DNA from: Bacteroidales bacterium UBA2295
GTDB lineage: Bacteria > Bacteroidota > Bacteroidia > Bacteroidales > Tenuifilaceae
Reading direction: 5' to 3'
NCBI GenBank assembly: GCA_002345825.1
Contig: DDWD01000206.1
Location: 1 to 64,000 of the forward strand
DNA: 64,000 nt
Below, one piece after another: positions 27,514-37,300 of this stretch. Below the pieces are notes generated by a model. The model made no database searches and was not told the DNA's origin. It worked only from the letters and a program-made list of their open reading frames with translations. The translations under genes and the position numbers were made by a program. The stretch's first letter is position 1. Every line of letters starts with the position of its first letter.

Positions 27514-27555
27514 AAAACTTGGATTTACTGGACAACTATGATTATCTATAAAACT

Positions 27556-29940
27556 TCAATTTTTTCTATTTCTTTTTAGCAGGAACAAGATTAGCAGACC
27601 CAATAGAACAGCCAACCCAATAGCAATGAAAGTGGAACTAAACACAAATTTTCGTTCGTGTGTCGACTGTAATAATTCGGTTTGCTCCTGCTCACCTAAA
27701 TCGAAGTAACCCCCTATGGTGTTCTCGGCCAAGAGGCTTAGCAATTCGTTTAGATAGGGCTTAATCTGCTGGTACTTGTGGATCAATAAATAATCCCAAA
27801 GTGAGGCAAAAGAGGCTATATGAGGCTGAGTTAGAATGGCCTCATCAAAAAGTGCAACAAGTTCAGGTGAGGCTTTTCGCTTAAGCCTTTGGAGCCTATA
27901 GAAGAAATCTTCATCATACGATGTTTGAGATATCTTGCGCGTTTGTTGATATTTAACCTCAACAGCTTTAGTGCTTAAGATATCCATGAACTTGGCCAAA
28001 GCCTCAATAACAAGTTCGGTATTGCCTAACGAGTCGGCTTGGTGCACCAGCTGTCGAACTTTTGCAAACAGTAAATCGGGGGGTAAATCCCAATTGCCAA
28101 CCATAGCCTCATCAATAAAGACTTTGATTTTTGGATCGGCAATATTGGTAAGCAACTCCCTAAACATAATGCTTTGAGAGGTTTCTTGTGCCATTTTTAG
28201 CTCGCCCCTAAGCTTTGAAGGCTGAATAGTTGAATCAGCTGGTGTAACATCTTCAATATGCTTCTGTTCTTGCTGGTTCCCTGTCTGTTTGGCAACGCTA
28301 TCAACTGCTAGGGACTCCTCAACCTGTTGAAATTGCTGCTCATCATCAATAGTTTGCACCAGTTCTGCAAAAGGCTTTTGGGGAGTAGTCTGCACTAATG
28401 TATCTATAGAGGCAATGGAACTAGTTCTTGAGATGAGCGCTTTTAGCTCCTTTGATTGATCTTTTAACACGTAAGGTTTGCCATCGAAGAAAAGCGTATA
28501 TTCCAAGCCCGAGTTCAAATAATCCTTATTTTCTGGCTTGCTAGGATCTAGCAATGCAACTCCTGCAACATTCACGGTATCAACCACAAGAGTTCTAGCA
28601 GGAAGTTGCGATTTACGGGCAAAGTAATCGTTTGAGGCCACAATACTCCGCTGATATTTTGGCAAGAATATCTCTACCTGAGTAATATCTTTATCGCCAT
28701 AGCCATGCGGATCAAAAACGGCCATAAGGCCCACTGCGCCATCATCAACTGGCTGATAGAACATATTATCATCGGCGGTGTTAATAGGATAGCCCAAGTT
28801 TACAGGTTGCGACCAGGTTTTATCGGCTTGCAGAATGGAAAAAAAGATGTCGTAGCCTCCCACGCCATGGTGGCCATCGGAGCTAAAAAACAGGCTTTTT
28901 CCATCAACAGTTACAAAGGGAGTGTTCTCGTTGAATCGGGTATTAATTTTCGATCCAAGATTTTTTGCTGGTCCCCATTCTCCATTGCGGTCGCGTTCCG
29001 AGACGTAAATATCCAAATCGCCATATCCTCCAGATCGATTGCTGGCAAAAAACAACTTTTTGCCATCGGAAGAGACGCAGGCATGGGTTTCGTAAAATTC
29101 AGTATTGATGTTCTCGTTCAACTTTCGCATGGGGGACCAGGCTCCATCAACAAATCGTGAAACGTAGATGTTTCCCACATGCTCGTCGTCCTTAAAAAGG
29201 TATAACTCCGTACCATCATACGATAACGACAAGGTTTTACAGTTACCATTAACCACCAAATCGAGAGTAATGTTACGCGGACGCCCCCACTTATCGCCAA
29301 CCTTTTTGGCCACCATAATGGCCTGATAAAACCGCTCGTTAGTTGTATAGGCCAACGTATTCCCATCACCCGAAATAACGGGGTTGTAGTTTGGAAATTT
29401 GTTATTAATATCGGATCCCAAATTATTGCGCAGAAAATCAACTGGATAATTCTGAATGACCCTTGAACGCGCTATTGCCTCAACCTGATGATTTAGGTAG
29501 TTCATATCGTATTGCCGCTCCCGACGGATATTACTGCGGAAATCCTGATATGCTTGCTCAGCTTTGGTAAGCTGATTGTTAACAAAATATGCATTGCCCA
29601 AGTAGAACAACGCCTCAATGGGAGCACGATCTTCGCGTATAGAGTTCTCGCTATATCGGGGTGAAATATTACCAACGGCCCTTTCGAGATAGTGGATTGC
29701 TCGGTCTTTACTTCCAGCAACATTTAAGTAGCAGATTCCAATACGGTAGTCGATATTAGCGTTGGATGGGAACTCATCGTAAATGCTAAGGTAAAGTGCA
29801 AGCGCCTCCTCATAATCCTCAAAGTAGAAATACGCGTTAGCGTCCTTATAGGTTTCCTCGGCATCTTGCCTGCTTTGAGCCTGCCCAAAAGTTGCAAAGC
29901 AAATAAAAATCAGTACGGATATAAAGCAATGCTTAATCAT
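27556..29940 (-). CDS. TPR/PD40 envelope protein with C-terminal membrane anchor
   Basis: This 794-residue paralog of the two flanking genes has a signal peptide (~1-21, FATFGQAQS), TPR helices (DANAYFYFEDYEEALALYLSIYD; DYRIGICYLNVAGS) to ~165, and PD40 repeats at ~180-420 (SSDGKKLFFASNRSGGYGDLDIY; VDGKSLFFSSDGHHGVGGYDIFF). A Ser/Gln/Glu-rich linker spans ~530-590 and a helical region ~600-755. A single transmembrane helix at about 766-788 ends in KRNRKN. With a cleaved signal and a positive C-terminal tail, the bulk should be periplasmic and held in the inner membrane. It has no OmpA or SPOR domain. CAAAGTTA at 30031-30038 is its candidate -7 element. Confidence 0.8.
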   Translation of the reverse strand: MIKHCFISVLIFICFATFGQAQSRQDAEETYKDANAYFYFEDYEEALALYLSIYDEFPSNANIDYRIGICYLNVAGSKDRAIHYLERAVGNISPRYSENSIREDRAPIEALFYLGNAYFVNNQLTKAEQAYQDFRSNIRRERQYDMNYLNHQVEAIARSRVIQNYPVDFLRNNLGSDINNKFPNYNPVISGDGNTLAYTTNERFYQAIMVAKKVGDKWGRPRNITLDLVVNGNCKTLSLSYDGTELYLFKDDEHVGNIYVSRFVDGAWSPMRKLNENINTEFYETHACVSSDGKKLFFASNRSGGYGDLDIYVSERDRNGEWGPAKNLGSKINTRFNENTPFVTVDGKSLFFSSDGHHGVGGYDIFFSILQADKTWSQPVNLGYPINTADDNMFYQPVDDGAVGLMAVFDPHGYGDKDITQVEIFLPKYQRSIVASNDYFARKSQLPARTLVVDTVNVAGVALLDPSKPENKDYLNSGLEYTLFFDGKPYVLKDQSKELKALISRTSSIASIDTLVQTTPQKPFAELVQTIDDEQQFQQVEESLAVDSVAKQTGNQQEQKHIEDVTPADSTIQPSKLRGELKMAQETSQSIMFRELLTNIADPKIKVFIDEAMVGNWDLPPDLLFAKVRQLVHQADSLGNTELVIEALAKFMDILSTKAVEVKYQQTRKISQTSYDEDFFYRLQRLKRKASPELVALFDEAILTQPHIASFASLWDYLLIHKYQQIKPYLNELLSLLAENTIGGYFDLGEQEQTELLQSTHERKFVFSSTFIAIGLAVLLGLLILFLLKRNRKN

Positions 29941-30030
29941 TAATTTATAGTAGTTTTCGTTATGCTAAATTGGCCCAATTAGTTTATTTGATTGCGTTGG
30001 CTGAGCGACTATGAAGTTATTCAAGGCAAA

Positions 30031-30038
30031 CAAAGTTA
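30031..30038 (-). promoter_or_regulatory. Candidate -7 element for the 27556-29940 gene
   Basis: CAAAGTTA on the plus strand (TAACTTTG on the minus) lies 91 bases upstream of the start codon, past the end of the neighbouring paralog's stop at 30086 only by a short gap. No TTG occurs at standard spacing. Confidence 0.4.
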
Positions 30039-30085
30039 CCATTAGGTTGTAACCATAGCTTAAGGAGTTATTGGCCGCTATCATA

Positions 30086-31462
30086 CTATGGTTCAAATAT
30101 GGCAGGGCTTACCTGTTGCTCAAACCGTTCAAAACTTTCGGGTTTAAAGTTTTCCCTATCAACAATATGCTGATCATTCATCAAACTATCGAGATTGAAC
30201 TCAACCAAATAGATGTCACTCTCACCAAAACTTTGGGGCATAACCCGCGACACATAACCCGAAGATCCATCCCCAACGGGCTGATAGAACACATCATCAT
30301 CAGTAGTATTAAGCGGATACCTGAGATTGATTGGCTTACGCCAACTATTGCTGCTGCGTTCTGAAACAAATATATCGAAACCCCCAATAGTCTTATGGCC
30401 TTTGGATGAGAAGAATAATCGTTTTCCGTCATGCGAAATGAACGGTGAAATCTCATCGAAAGGAGTGTTAACTACACTACCTAAATTAATAGCTTCTGAC
30501 CACTCGCTAAGGTTACGCACCGAGTAGTACAAATCGAAACCACCAAACCCACCCGGCCTATTGCTGGCAAAATAAAGGGTATCGCCCGATGGGCTAAACG
30601 ATGCATAGGTTTCCCAATTTCTTGAGTTGATCTCCTTAGGCATTCGGCTTAGCATGCTCCAAACATCCTTAACAGGGTCGTAGGTGCTGGTATATAGGTT
30701 AAAAACATCATTATCGTTTCGGGCAAGCAGAATGGTAAAACCATCGGCAGACATACCCACAGTGCTAATCTCACCATCGGCATAAATTTGGGTGTTTAAA
30801 TTCATTGGATGCGACCACACCTTAACCCGCCTATTGGATTGCATAATAGCGCTATAAAATTGCTGCACCGAGGTGTAAATCAACAAACTTGTATCAGACG
30901 ATACTACGGGGTTGATCTCGGGAAAACGTGTATTTACCGTTCGCCCAGCGGAGGTGAAAACTACATTTAACGGCGACTCCATGAGTTTTTGTGCATAATC
31001 TAACGACTCCAGCTCCTTTGACACCACAACCATTTTCTCCTTATCGCTTTCTATCATTTCGGAGTATTTTGCAAATGCTCCCCTGGCCTTATCAAATTCC
31101 CCGACAATCCTTAAGGCTTGACCATAGTGAAGGTAAACTTCGGGAGGAGCCTGAGTCTCGGTAAAATAACCCTCGTTGTATGTGCGGGTAATGGCCTTTT
31201 TAGCATCCTCGAAAAATGGAATTGACTTTTGCTTTTCGTTGGGTATGTTTAGATAGCACAGCCCGATACGGTACTGTACGTTTGCATTGTCGGGGTATGT
31301 ATCAAGAAGTTCTAAATATAATGGAAGTGCATCACGATAATCCTCGTACAGGAAATAGTACTCAGCATCAACAAAAACACGCCTATAATACGATGCCCGT
31401 TGCGCCTGCACCGAAAGAGAAATGAAAAGTAAAACTATAATTGAGTAAAAATGCTTCTGCAT
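30086..31462 (-). CDS. TPR/PD40 periplasmic protein, short paralog
   Basis: This 458-residue protein has a signal peptide (~1-20, LFISLSVQAQ), TPR helices (FVDAEYYFLYEDYRDALPLYLELLD; QYRIGLCYLNIPNEKQKSIPFFEDA) and PD40 propeller repeats (SPSGDTLYFASNRPGGFGGFDLYYS; HDGKRLFFSSKGHKTIGGFDIFV). It ends shortly after the propeller, without OmpA, SPOR or a membrane anchor. It aligns over its length with the N-terminal ~450 residues of the two genes downstream, so the three arose by duplication. A soluble periplasmic scaffold is the best guess. The 145-base gap to the next paralog contains the latter's candidate promoter. Confidence 0.8.
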   Translation of the reverse strand: MQKHFYSIIVLLFISLSVQAQRASYYRRVFVDAEYYFLYEDYRDALPLYLELLDTYPDNANVQYRIGLCYLNIPNEKQKSIPFFEDAKKAITRTYNEGYFTETQAPPEVYLHYGQALRIVGEFDKARGAFAKYSEMIESDKEKMVVVSKELESLDYAQKLMESPLNVVFTSAGRTVNTRFPEINPVVSSDTSLLIYTSVQQFYSAIMQSNRRVKVWSHPMNLNTQIYADGEISTVGMSADGFTILLARNDNDVFNLYTSTYDPVKDVWSMLSRMPKEINSRNWETYASFSPSGDTLYFASNRPGGFGGFDLYYSVRNLSEWSEAINLGSVVNTPFDEISPFISHDGKRLFFSSKGHKTIGGFDIFVSERSSNSWRKPINLRYPLNTTDDDVFYQPVGDGSSGYVSRVMPQSFGESDIYLVEFNLDSLMNDQHIVDRENFKPESFERFEQQVSPAIFEP

Positions 31463-32044
31463 AAATTACTTGTTACAAAACCAAATTTTAACAAAAAATG
31501 GTTAAGCAAATTTTTTTGTAAATATATTCTAATGTCAAAGTAAACAAATATTATGCTTATTGCAAAACCCTTTTGCCATGAGCCGCAAGTTTTTGCCTAT
31601 TTTATAAAGTTAATACAAAAATGAAAAATCAGGTTAAACCAAAGTACTAAAACTTAAATTTTATTTGGAAGCTATCCAGCAAAAAAATGAATACACTAAC
31701 AATTTTGTGGTTGTATAATGTAATTGGGGCCATCTTTTTTTTCATAGATTGACTGGAGTTGGAAGGCGGAAGACGCCTGCCTCGTGTGTCTCGGGATCAG
31801 CTGTTATTTAGCGGATAACGAGGGAAGAAGAAAGACAGGAAAACTAGCTAACTAATATCTAGCACCCGTTATCTCACCTTGACCTAAACTCATACAAATA
31901 TTCCACTAATAATGCATTATCGTGATTAAATTAAAGGCAACGTTTTAAATATAATGAGGTGAAATTTCTTTTATTTTTTTCAAAAAAAGAGCACCACGTT
32001 ACGATGCCCTTAAACAATAAAAAACTAAATATCAAAGCGACCTA
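31463..32044. other. 582-bp intergenic region
   Basis: This AT-rich space lies upstream of the short TPR/PD40 gene and downstream of the E2 gene. It contains the predicted E2 terminator (31982-32009) and a GC-richer patch at ~31755-31840 with small inverted repeats (AGGCG/CGCCT; GATAACG and CGTTATC about 60 bases apart). An imperfect -7 (CAAAGTAA, 31536-31543) may serve the short paralog. I see no ORF or RNA gene; the GC-richer patch may be a decayed repeat. Confidence 0.45.
31982..32009 (-). terminator. Predicted terminator of the E2 gene
   Basis: Read on the minus strand, GGGCATC and a partner ending GGTGCTC form a ~7-bp stem with two G-U pairs, followed by seven T residues (plus-strand A-run 31982-31988). 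It lies 36 bases past the E2 stop codon. Confidence 0.55.
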
Positions 32045-33301
32045 TCACTTATAATCCTGAATGTAATCGCGAACCGCTTTTAGGAACATCCCACCAAGGG
32101 CACCGTCTATCACTCTATGGTCGTACGACAAGGAAAGCATAGCCATTTGTCGTATTGCCATGGTATCGCCCTGTTCGGACTCAAGAACAACAACCTTTTT
32201 AGTTATGGCTCCAATAGCCAGTATGGCCACTTGTGGCTGATTTATAATGGGTGTACCAGTTAGCGTTTCGAACATCCCCAGGTTGGTTATGGTAAAGGTA
32301 CCTCCCTGTATTTCATCGGGTTGAAGCTTGTTGTTACGAGCGCGCGCGGCAAGATCGTTTACCTTCTCGGCTAGTCCAGCAAGGTTTAAGTTGTTGGCAT
32401 TTTTAATAACCGGAACTATTAGATTACCATTGGGAAGGGCAGCGGCAAGGCCAATGTTAATATCACGCTTCATTAAAATATTATCTCCATCAATAGAACT
32501 ATTCACCAATGGATAATCCTTCAATGCTTTAATGGCTGCCTCAACAAACAGCGGGGTAAGGGTTAGCTTTTGGCCTTCGCGCTTTTGAAAAGCCTCCTTT
32601 TCGCTATTGCGCCACCTCACCAGATTTGTAACATCGGCCTCGATAAATGATGTTACATGGGCAGAGGTTTGTTTCGACATCACCATATGATCGGCAATAA
32701 GCTTGCGCATCCTGTCCATAGGGATTACCTCAACCGAATGCCCCTGCGACTGGGTTGATGGCTGCTGTGCCTGAGGTTTTGGCTTTTCAATTACAGCGCT
32801 ACGCTTTTCAACATAAGCCAAAATATCATCACGAGTAATGCGGCCATTGAGGCCTGTACCCGAAACGTTAGCCAATTCTTCTGTAGATATTCCCTCGCGC
32901 TTGGCAATGGTTCTCACAAGTGGGCTAGTGTGTGGATGAGAGCCAACCTCCATTTTATTGCTTGTTGCAACCTCTTGCCTTTTTGGTTGATCCTCTGCTG
33001 GCTCCTTTTGTGGCGTTGGTTCTGAAGCTGTGTTTTGCTCTAACGCCCCCTCTCCTTCCTTCTCAACCTCAAGCACAGCAATGGTTTGGCCAACCTGTGG
33101 AACATCGCCCTCACTAAAAAGCAACTCCTTAACCTTACCGGCAGATGGTGAGGGGATTTCGGAATCGACCTTATCGGTGGCTACCTCAACCAAAGATTGA
33201 TCCTCTGAAACCTCATCGCCAACTGCCACTAACCACTTTGTAATTGTGGCTTCAATTATACCCTCGCCCATTGCGGGAAGGGTTATCTCAACTTTGCCCA
33301 T
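32045..33301 (-). CDS. Dihydrolipoamide acyltransferase (E2) of a 2-oxoacid dehydrogenase
   Basis: This 418-residue protein has one lipoyl domain (1-~78; lipoylated K44 in VEVATDKVDSEIP) and a long Glu/Pro/Gln linker. An E1/E3-binding domain follows (~125-160; SPLVRTIAKREGISTEELANVSGTGLNGRITRDDI). The catalytic domain (~195-418) has H395 and D399 in SYDHRVIDGALGG. It transfers acyl groups to CoA in the pyruvate or branched-chain 2-oxoacid dehydrogenase complex. The E1 partner is probably the fused alpha/beta protein at 58362-60785, 25 kb away on the other strand; no E3 gene is in the window. The gene has its own predicted terminator and no close operon partner. Confidence 0.92.
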   Translation of the reverse strand: MGKVEITLPAMGEGIIEATITKWLVAVGDEVSEDQSLVEVATDKVDSEIPSPSAGKVKELLFSEGDVPQVGQTIAVLEVEKEGEGALEQNTASEPTPQKEPAEDQPKRQEVATSNKMEVGSHPHTSPLVRTIAKREGISTEELANVSGTGLNGRITRDDILAYVEKRSAVIEKPKPQAQQPSTQSQGHSVEVIPMDRMRKLIADHMVMSKQTSAHVTSFIEADVTNLVRWRNSEKEAFQKREGQKLTLTPLFVEAAIKALKDYPLVNSSIDGDNILMKRDINIGLAAALPNGNLIVPVIKNANNLNLAGLAEKVNDLAARARNNKLQPDEIQGGTFTITNLGMFETLTGTPIINQPQVAILAIGAITKKVVVLESEQGDTMAIRQMAMLSLSYDHRVIDGALGGMFLKAVRDYIQDYK

Positions 33302-33403
33302 TGTATCTAATGTATATTTAAACAGTTTCGATTAAGTAACAGCATTCTATCGGAAATGTTGAATTGATCATTTTTTAGATCTAGATTAAAAAAGCCAAAG
33401 CTA

Positions 33404-34108
33404 TCACCCAAGCTCATCAAACTTGGCTGACAAGTATTGATTTACATTGGAGGCGTAACTGCTTGATGTGGTATGGTAACTAATTGAAAGCAGGTTGTGG
33501 GTTGGCGTTTGCTCAACAAGTTCAATGGAGGGCTCCTTGTTAATAGCGACCCATGGCAACAGCAGCAACGATTTAGTAATCCTGTCTCTCACCTCTTGCA
33601 TTGGTATGGATGAGCTAACGGTTAGGCTTAGCTCGTGACTCTGTAGGCTATCGTTCTTGTTGAACAGATGAATTGCTCCTGAAGCTAGCTTAGAGAAAGG
33701 GATCTTTATCAGTTCGCCCCTGTGCGTCTCAATTTCGATAGAACGATATCCAACCTTTCGCAGCATACCTTGATGATCAGCTACTCCAATATGCTGATTT
33801 TTCTCGAACGGTATCTCAGCTTTTAAAATTATACCTGATATAAAATCGCGAAGAAAATACCAGCCAACCACTAGCACAATGCCCACGGCAACAGCCGATA
33901 CTAGTACAGGGTAGTACACAAAATCGCTAAAAAGCCTATTGATGGCCCATAATCCAAAGGCTAGCCACACCAAAAGCTCAACCACAGGGAAAAGCCTAAT
34001 GAGTATTTTATAAATAGCCCTGTTGGATGTAACAGAACCAACCACCCGGGATAAATACCTGAGCACAACGAATATTCCGATGGCAAATAGGAAGTAATAT
34101 ATTGTCAT
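33404..34108 (-). CDS. Small MscS-family mechanosensitive channel
   Basis: The 234-residue protein has about three membrane helices (FLFAIGIFVVLRYL; VVELLVWLAFGLWAI; VLVSAVAVGIVLVVGWYFLRDFISGI), the last being the pore helix. It is followed by the MscS beta domain: FEKNQHIGVADHQGMLRKVGYRSIEIETHRGELIKIPFSKLASG. The C-terminal ~80 residues fit the MscS cage. It should release solutes on hypo-osmotic shock. It lies between the E2 gene and the large SLC12-AAA gene on the same strand, so an osmotic theme with the ion-transport island downstream in the window is plausible. Confidence 0.85.
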   Translation of the reverse strand: MTIYYFLFAIGIFVVLRYLSRVVGSVTSNRAIYKILIRLFPVVELLVWLAFGLWAINRLFSDFVYYPVLVSAVAVGIVLVVGWYFLRDFISGIILKAEIPFEKNQHIGVADHQGMLRKVGYRSIEIETHRGELIKIPFSKLASGAIHLFNKNDSLQSHELSLTVSSSIPMQEVRDRITKSLLLLPWVAINKEPSIELVEQTPTHNLLSISYHTTSSSYASNVNQYLSAKFDELG

Positions 34109-34224
34109 AGCTTAATTTATTTAAATTTTACATAAAACCTGGAAACTGACTAAATTTTTAAATCTCAATTAACAGCAGCCCTCACTAAAACTCCTAGCCG
34201 ATAGGCTGGCGTGACAGTGTGGGT

Positions 34225-34329
34225 GCAATAGAGGAAAAATATCTATTGCGCGCTCTACGACCTGCCTGCCTTGGGCAGTAAGGCAGGGGCGCTAAAATTT
34301 CAAAAAACTATTTTTCCATCGCTATTTGC
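34225..34329. repeat. Nested inverted-repeat element in intergenic DNA
   Basis: Arms GCAATAGAGGAAAAATA (34225-34241) and, in inverse orientation, 34309-34329 (reverse complement GCAAATAGCGATGGAAAAATA) enclose a perfect 8-bp hairpin, CCTGCCTT (34265-34272) with AAGGCAGG (34280-34287). The element fills most of the 271-bp gap between the MscS gene and the SLC12-AAA gene. It has no coding potential. It could be a small mobile repeat or a structured RNA; copies elsewhere cannot be checked here. Confidence 0.5.
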
Positions 34330-34379
34330 CACCTACGGCGGCTTTATAAAAAATTACATTTTTAACTTAACATAGAGAC

Positions 34380-37300
34380 TTAGCAAAACCCCTTCTCTTT
34401 AAGTTTCCTAACCAAGAATGGTTCAAGCAATGCATTTATTGCAAATATACCGGGGAAACGCTCCTCAACCAATCCTGATCGCTGCATATTCTTCAGCAGA
34501 TCTTTTGTGTGATTCTCATTCTGTCTCAGCACTCTGGCTAATCGATCGATGCTGCATCGTCGGTGGAGTGCAATTTGCAAGATAACCATCCATAGTTCAT
34601 CGCTAACACTGTTCAGATGCGAAACATTGGGCATTACAGGTAACTTAATGTATATTGTTTTACCAACAACCTTAGTAATATTTGAAAGCCAAGTGTTAAG
34701 CGTATAGCCCGGGTTGCCATCGCTTAAATTGAAATACTTATTAAAGAGCTGAGCTAAATTCCATTCTGTCAACTTGTCTTCGCTCTTCCCATTAAGCTGC
34801 AGCTTAAGCCCACCTGTTTTGTGTCGGCTAAGAACCAGCTGCTTTAGCTCTTCGGCATTAAATGGTTCACACTCAACTTGTCCCATAAAGCTAGTATCAA
34901 GTTTTACCAATCGGTTAATTAGCTGATAGGAAATGGAACCACAATTTACGATAATAAAAATTTCGCTACCAAAAGTTTCAATAAAGCCAGCAATCTCCTT
35001 AACAATGTCAAGGCCATCCTCGTGACGCTCCCACCAGAGCTCAAGGTCGTTAATGATTATTGCCCTTTTATTGGGCGATGAGTTAAGAAAACCATAGGCA
35101 TCGGTCTCAATATTTAAGGCTTTTTTAAGAGCTTTATGAAAATCATCCTTCCGAACAGAACCACCCTTTGGTGGTTTAACGATATTCAGCTCGTAATTAG
35201 GTAGATAGGTCTTTGCGATGTATTTAGACAGGGTTGATTTGCCCGTATTCCTCCCCCCTGTTATAAGCAAACCACCAGAGTACCCATTCTTGAATCGATT
35301 TACTATTATTTCCGCTTCTTTTTGCTCCTTAGCACGAATTACCCATAAATCGCGGTTCAGCGTGGTACTTCCCGAAAAAAGGCTGGTGTAATAGAAAGGG
35401 ATGTTTTTTAGAATTTGTTTTTGGCCCGAAAGGCCAACTAGCATTTCCTGAATTAGCTGATTACTAATCTTAAACTCTTTCTCGAAATTTGTGAACTTTT
35501 GCGCCAGCATTATCCCCTCACTTCTGGAGTAGAGGATTCGCACAACTTGCCTGTTAATGAAAGTCCTAACTCCCCGACTCACATTCCCAATGGATGTAAG
35601 AGCGGGGTTAGAATATTTGTGTTTAACACGTTCCTTTTTACCATTATCCATTCTACCATAAACAAGCTGGTATAAGGGATCGATTGTAGCTTTTATGTAT
35701 TGATTTAAGTCTTTGCTAAATTTTTCGAGCAAAGCGCTCACCTTGTATTCCTCGTCGGCAATATCTTTCAGCAAATCGGTAGCCAGCTTCTCCTGAAGCA
35801 TAATATTCTGGGGGTTCTCCTCGTTGCCCTCGCCTTGAAGTATAAGGTTTTCGATGTTAAAGGTTGCCAACCGTAGCTTATCGCCAAGCCTTGATGCCGT
35901 ATCTTTTAGAGTTACCGATACCCCATCCATTGAATTTCGAACATTACTAATAAGCTCGGTACCAACAAAAAACTGAGTTTGCTTTCTTAAGGCAATTGAT
36001 CGCACATCGCTTTCAGCGAAAATTCCTTTCTCTATATCGGTAAAAAACCTTTCACCATTAACATCTATCTTCTCTGGTAGTTCACTAACTATCTCGGAAA
36101 CATCCTTGTAGAAAACTTCAAACCGTTCCTGCATTGCAGAGTTTCTCAAGTCCAAAATTCTATCGATTACATTCGATGTGTCTGGTAGGGCTTGGGTTGT
36201 TTTCACATCTTGTAGTAACGACTTGATGGCGGTGGTATTTTCAAGGAGCTTTCCATTTGTCCAACGGGTTAACTCGTCAACCTGTTTGTTCAACTTTACC
36301 TTAAATCTATTTCTTAGCGAGATAAGGATAAACTCTAACAGGTTCTTGTTTGCAAAAAGGGTTAGGTTGCTGTACCACACAGCAGGCATCTGCTCCAAAC
36401 TGTAGCTAGACAGATGCTTTCGGGAAATAATTTTTTTGTAAGGTTTTAAAAGGTAGCTCATTTCTGGTTTGCCAATTACAAAGCAAAGCCTTTGCATATT
36501 CTGCTCTAAATCGGCATTTAGGCTTTGGATATCCCTTTTGTTTGAAAAGACTAAATCGTTTATTGATTCTTCCAGAAGGGCAGCTGTTTGCTTTTTAAGT
36601 TCGGCTAAAGCTTTAGGAGCCTCACTCTTTTTGATATTGTTTTCAAACTGTTCCACCTCCTTGCTAAGATCAACAAGAGACCGACGCAAATTGCTGATAA
36701 ACCGGAAGGTTGATAGGCCAAAGTCGTTATACAAATCGGTTAACGATTCAAACCTGTTCTGCTGAAGGAATATCTTTGTGGCCTGGGCTAGCTCTATCTT
36801 TCGGCTTAAAGGCCAACCCAATAGCATACCTTTAATTCGGAATCTACTCTTAAACAGTTTAATTGAACTAGAATCTTTCCTCTTAATCCTAAATTCATCT
36901 TTGTAGAAATTAACTAGAATGTATTTGGGAACGGCTTTCTGATATTCTTCAACACTCTCAATATAAACATTTAACGACTGTTTTAACTCGCCATAAATTT
37001 TCTCGAGGAGTGATTCGTGTAGCTGCGAGAACTTATTTTTTGATTGATAGGTTAACTCCGACAGAGCCTTTGAAATCAACGCATTGGATTCTGCCCTATT
37101 GGGTTCTTGTAAATATTTCTCAAGAGAACCAAGCACTCTATCTGTCATACCGCAAACATCCTTGTGCAATCCTTTTAGAATTAGCTCAGAGGTTATTACC
37201 GTGTTATGCACTAATTTATCTTGAAATACCTCGTGGTTAATAGCAATTTTCCGCACCTCGTCTGCGAGAAGTTCTTTGGCAGGGTAGCTAATGGATTCCT

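Noticed and set aside
28705..29160. 151-codon plus-strand frame inside the membrane-anchored TPR/PD40 gene
   Set aside because: It is antisense to conserved PD40 repeats and encodes nothing recognisable.
33371..33393. A/T-rich near-palindrome downstream of the MscS gene
   Set aside because: It is made of T and A runs around GATCTAGAT and lacks a GC stem, so it cannot be called a terminator with any confidence.
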